Below, piece after piece: positions 13,459 through 14,899 of a DNA stretch of 14,899 bases. The stretch's first letter is position 1. Every line of letters starts with the position of its first letter. Below the pieces are notes generated by a model. That model was not told where the DNA came from and ran no database searches. It worked only from the letters and a program-made list of their open reading frames with translations. A program made the position numbers and the translations under genes. Source of the stretch: Palsa-504 sp003136255 (lineage in GTDB: Bacteria > Actinomycetota > Actinomycetes > Streptosporangiales > Streptosporangiaceae); assembly GCA_003136255.1 (NCBI GenBank), contig PLDT01000045.1:1-14899 (forward strand). The letters run 5' to 3'.

Positions 13459-14475
13459 CTAGCCGGGCACCGCGCCGAGCTGGTTCAGGAGGGCGGTCTT
13501 GATCCCCGGTCGCGACCCGAACACCAGCAGGAACAGCGCCTCGCGCGCGAGCCGCTGCGGGTGCTGGTCGACGGTGATCGAGTTGGCTCCGTTCCGGACG
13601 GTCAGCGCCGCGGCCGCGCGCAGGGCCAGCTCCGAGGCGGCCGCGCGGGCCAGCGTCATCGGCCCGGGGTCGGCCCCGAGCGCTGCATCCAGGCGTTCCC
13701 GGCAGGCGGTCACCTCCTCGTCGAGCGGGCTGGGGCCGAGCAGCCGAGTGCACCGGCGGGCCACGCCCAGCGCCAGCGATCCGTTGAGCCGAAGCCCGGT
13801 TGGCTGCACGCTGACGGCCGGGTCGAACGGCGCCTGGTCGACGAAACGTTCCGGCGGGATCAGCACGCCCTCGAAGCTGAGCCGGACCGTGACGGCGGCG
13901 TCGACGGCGGCGAGCCGCTGACGGGTCACGGCCAGCCCGGGCTGGGCGGCGGCGTCCATGACCAGGGTCACCACGGTGTCGTCCGGGCCGCGTGCCACCA
14001 CCTGGACCAGGTCGATCAGTCCCCAGCCGGTTACCCAGGGGGCCGTTCCGTCCAGCCGCCAACCGCCCGCGACGGGCTCGGCGCGTAGCAGCGGCGGTCC
14101 CGGGATGAGCCCGATGAGCGCGATGCCGGCGCGGGTCCGGCCCTGGCACGCGGAGGCGAGCCACCGGTCGCGGAGCACGGCGGGCGCGCCGTCCGCGGCC
14201 AGCGTCGTGACCAGCCGGAAATGCTGGATCAAGACGAACGCCGCGGCCAGGCAGCCGCTGGCCAGTTCCTCGACCACATTGCTGAGCTGGCGCAGGTCCA
14301 GCCCAAGTCCGCCCGCGTCGGCGGGCGCGGGCGCGCCGTACAGGCCGGCCACCGCGAATGCGTCGAGGTACGCCGCCGGGAGCACGTCCAGACGGTCCAC
14401 CCGCATCGCGTCCGGGAACAGCATCTCGTCGGCCAGCTCCCGGGCGACCGCGAGGACGTCCTGCGCCGACCGCAT
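13459..14475 (-). CDS. Acyl-CoA dehydrogenase-like flavoprotein, atypical
   Basis: 338 residues, starting at ATG 14475 (one-base overlap with the upstream epimerase stop, TGATG) and ending in TAG 13461-13459. An N-terminal helical domain (AAYLDAFAVAGLYGAPAPADAGGLGLDLRQLSNVVEELASG) is followed by the middle domain with GGWRLDGTAPWVTGWGLIDLV (WVTG at 147-150, the flavin-contact motif). A C-terminal helical domain then includes ITVDQHPQRLAREALFLLVFG. It is about 40 residues shorter than typical acyl-CoA dehydrogenases, and I cannot find the usual YEGT-type catalytic Glu motif. It may therefore be a flavin-dependent hydroxylase/desaturase-like member or act on a non-standard substrate. It lies in an operon with the SDR gene. 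Confidence 0.75.
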   Translation of the reverse strand: MRSAQDVLAVARELADEMLFPDAMRVDRLDVLPAAYLDAFAVAGLYGAPAPADAGGLGLDLRQLSNVVEELASGCLAAAFVLIQHFRLVTTLAADGAPAVLRDRWLASACQGRTRAGIALIGLIPGPPLLRAEPVAGGWRLDGTAPWVTGWGLIDLVQVVARGPDDTVVTLVMDAAAQPGLAVTRQRLAAVDAAVTVRLSFEGVLIPPERFVDQAPFDPAVSVQPTGLRLNGSLALGVARRCTRLLGPSPLDEEVTACRERLDAALGADPGPMTLARAAASELALRAAAALTVRNGANSITVDQHPQRLAREALFLLVFGSRPGIKTALLNQLGAVPG

Positions 14476-14899
14476 CAGCGAAGCGACCAGGTGGCCGCGA
14501 GCTTGTCCATTACCGTGTCCAGGCCGACGTCCATGACCTGCCGGGCCGGATCGGCCAGGTACCAGTCCGCGATCTCCTGGGCCCCGCGCTCGAACGGCAT
14601 CACCGCCCGCCAGCCTGGCACGAGGCGGCGCACCTTGGCGTTGTCGAAGATCATCGAGTGCGCCTTGTCGCCCAGCAGCCCGGCGCCCCACTCCGGCTCG
14701 GCCACCGCGATCGCATCCGAGGGCACGTGCACCAGCCGGGCGGTCACGCCGAGCGCGGCGGCCAGGGAGTCCGCGATATAGTTCCAGGTCAGCACGTCGT
14801 CGGAGGTGATGTGAATCGCCTCGCCCAAGGTCCGTGCGTGCCCAAGCAACGGCACGAACGCCCGGGCGAAGTCCTCGTGATGGGTCAGGGTCCACAGTG
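14475..14899 (-). CDS. NAD-dependent epimerase/dehydratase (extended SDR), C-terminal part
   Basis: The 5' end is beyond the right edge; about 140 C-terminal residues are visible, ending in TGA 14477-14475. The text LTHHEDFARAFVPLLGH, then GEAIHITSDDVLTWNYIADSLAAALGV and VHVPSDAIAVAEPEWGAGLLGDKAHSMIFDNAKVRRLVPGWR, matches the substrate-binding end of extended short-chain dehydrogenases acting on sugar nucleotides or related compounds. The NAD-binding Rossmann motif and the YxxxK catalytic pair are outside the window, so the exact reaction is unknown. An apparent ATG at 14855 is internal. It is translationally linked to the acyl-CoA dehydrogenase-like gene. Confidence 0.8.
   Translation of the reverse strand, partial: LWTLTHHEDFARAFVPLLGHARTLGEAIHITSDDVLTWNYIADSLAAALGVTARLVHVPSDAIAVAEPEWGAGLLGDKAHSMIFDNAKVRRLVPGWRAVMPFERGAQEIADWYLADPARQVMDVGLDTVMDKLAATWSLR

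Noticed and set aside
13149..13502. Open frame of 117 codons on the plus strand.
   Set aside because: Composition is Arg/Gly/Trp-rich and unlike a known family, no RBS is seen, and its end overlaps the acyl-CoA dehydrogenase-like gene antisense.
1..14899. CRISPR array, tRNA, rRNA, insertion sequence or phage genes.
   Set aside because: No regularly spaced repeats, no cloverleaf-like sequence, and no transposase, integrase or phage motifs were seen on either strand.

Overview
The window is a high-GC, densely packed stretch of an actinobacterial chromosome. The evidence is a SteA/SteB (MctB-like) cell-separation pair, a full ergothioneine egtABCD set, a MhuD-type haem oxygenase, an ECF42-type sigma factor, frequent GTG/TTG starts and many 1- or 4-bp gene overlaps. 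The genus cannot be named from this sequence. Short N runs that break reading frames suggest a draft or metagenome assembly.

Layout. (1) 1-4660, minus strand: a cell-envelope operon read steA > steB/mctB > MraY/GPT-like glycosyltransferase > murJ > family 4 glycosyltransferase (runs off the left edge). Each gene overlaps the next by 1 or 4 bp. murJ holds two assembly gaps. (2) 4661-4847: divergent promoter region with small inverted repeats. (3) 4848-9117, plus strand: egtA-egtB-egtC-egtD, overlapping head to tail. They convert glutamate + cysteine and histidine into hercynylcysteine sulfoxide. No egtE (the final C-S lyase) is present, and egtC contains an assembly gap. (4) 9118-9916: a convergent DUF427 gene that shares a hairpin terminator with egtD. 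(5) 9917-11673: a DGPF/YCII protein gene and an ECF42-like sigma factor, preceded by a TGTCGA-N17-CGAC promoter candidate. (6) 11721-12853: a MhuD-like haem monooxygenase gene overlapping a SAM-dependent methyltransferase gene. (7) 12854-13458: about 600 bp with no convincing gene, but with a long hairpin, a 22-bp palindrome, a U-tract terminator and a G-rich run. (8) 13459-14899, minus strand: an SDR/epimerase (cut by the right edge) followed by an unusual acyl-CoA dehydrogenase-like gene.

How the parts relate. The left operon concerns septal peptidoglycan and lipid-linked precursor handling. The egt operon makes a low-molecular-weight thiol that protects against oxidants. The sigma factor/DGPF pair looks like a self-contained, probably autoregulated unit. 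The haem oxygenase/methyltransferase pair may act on haem breakdown, but the methyltransferase substrate is unknown. The least explained DNA is the structured intergenic block at about 13.0-13.3 kb.
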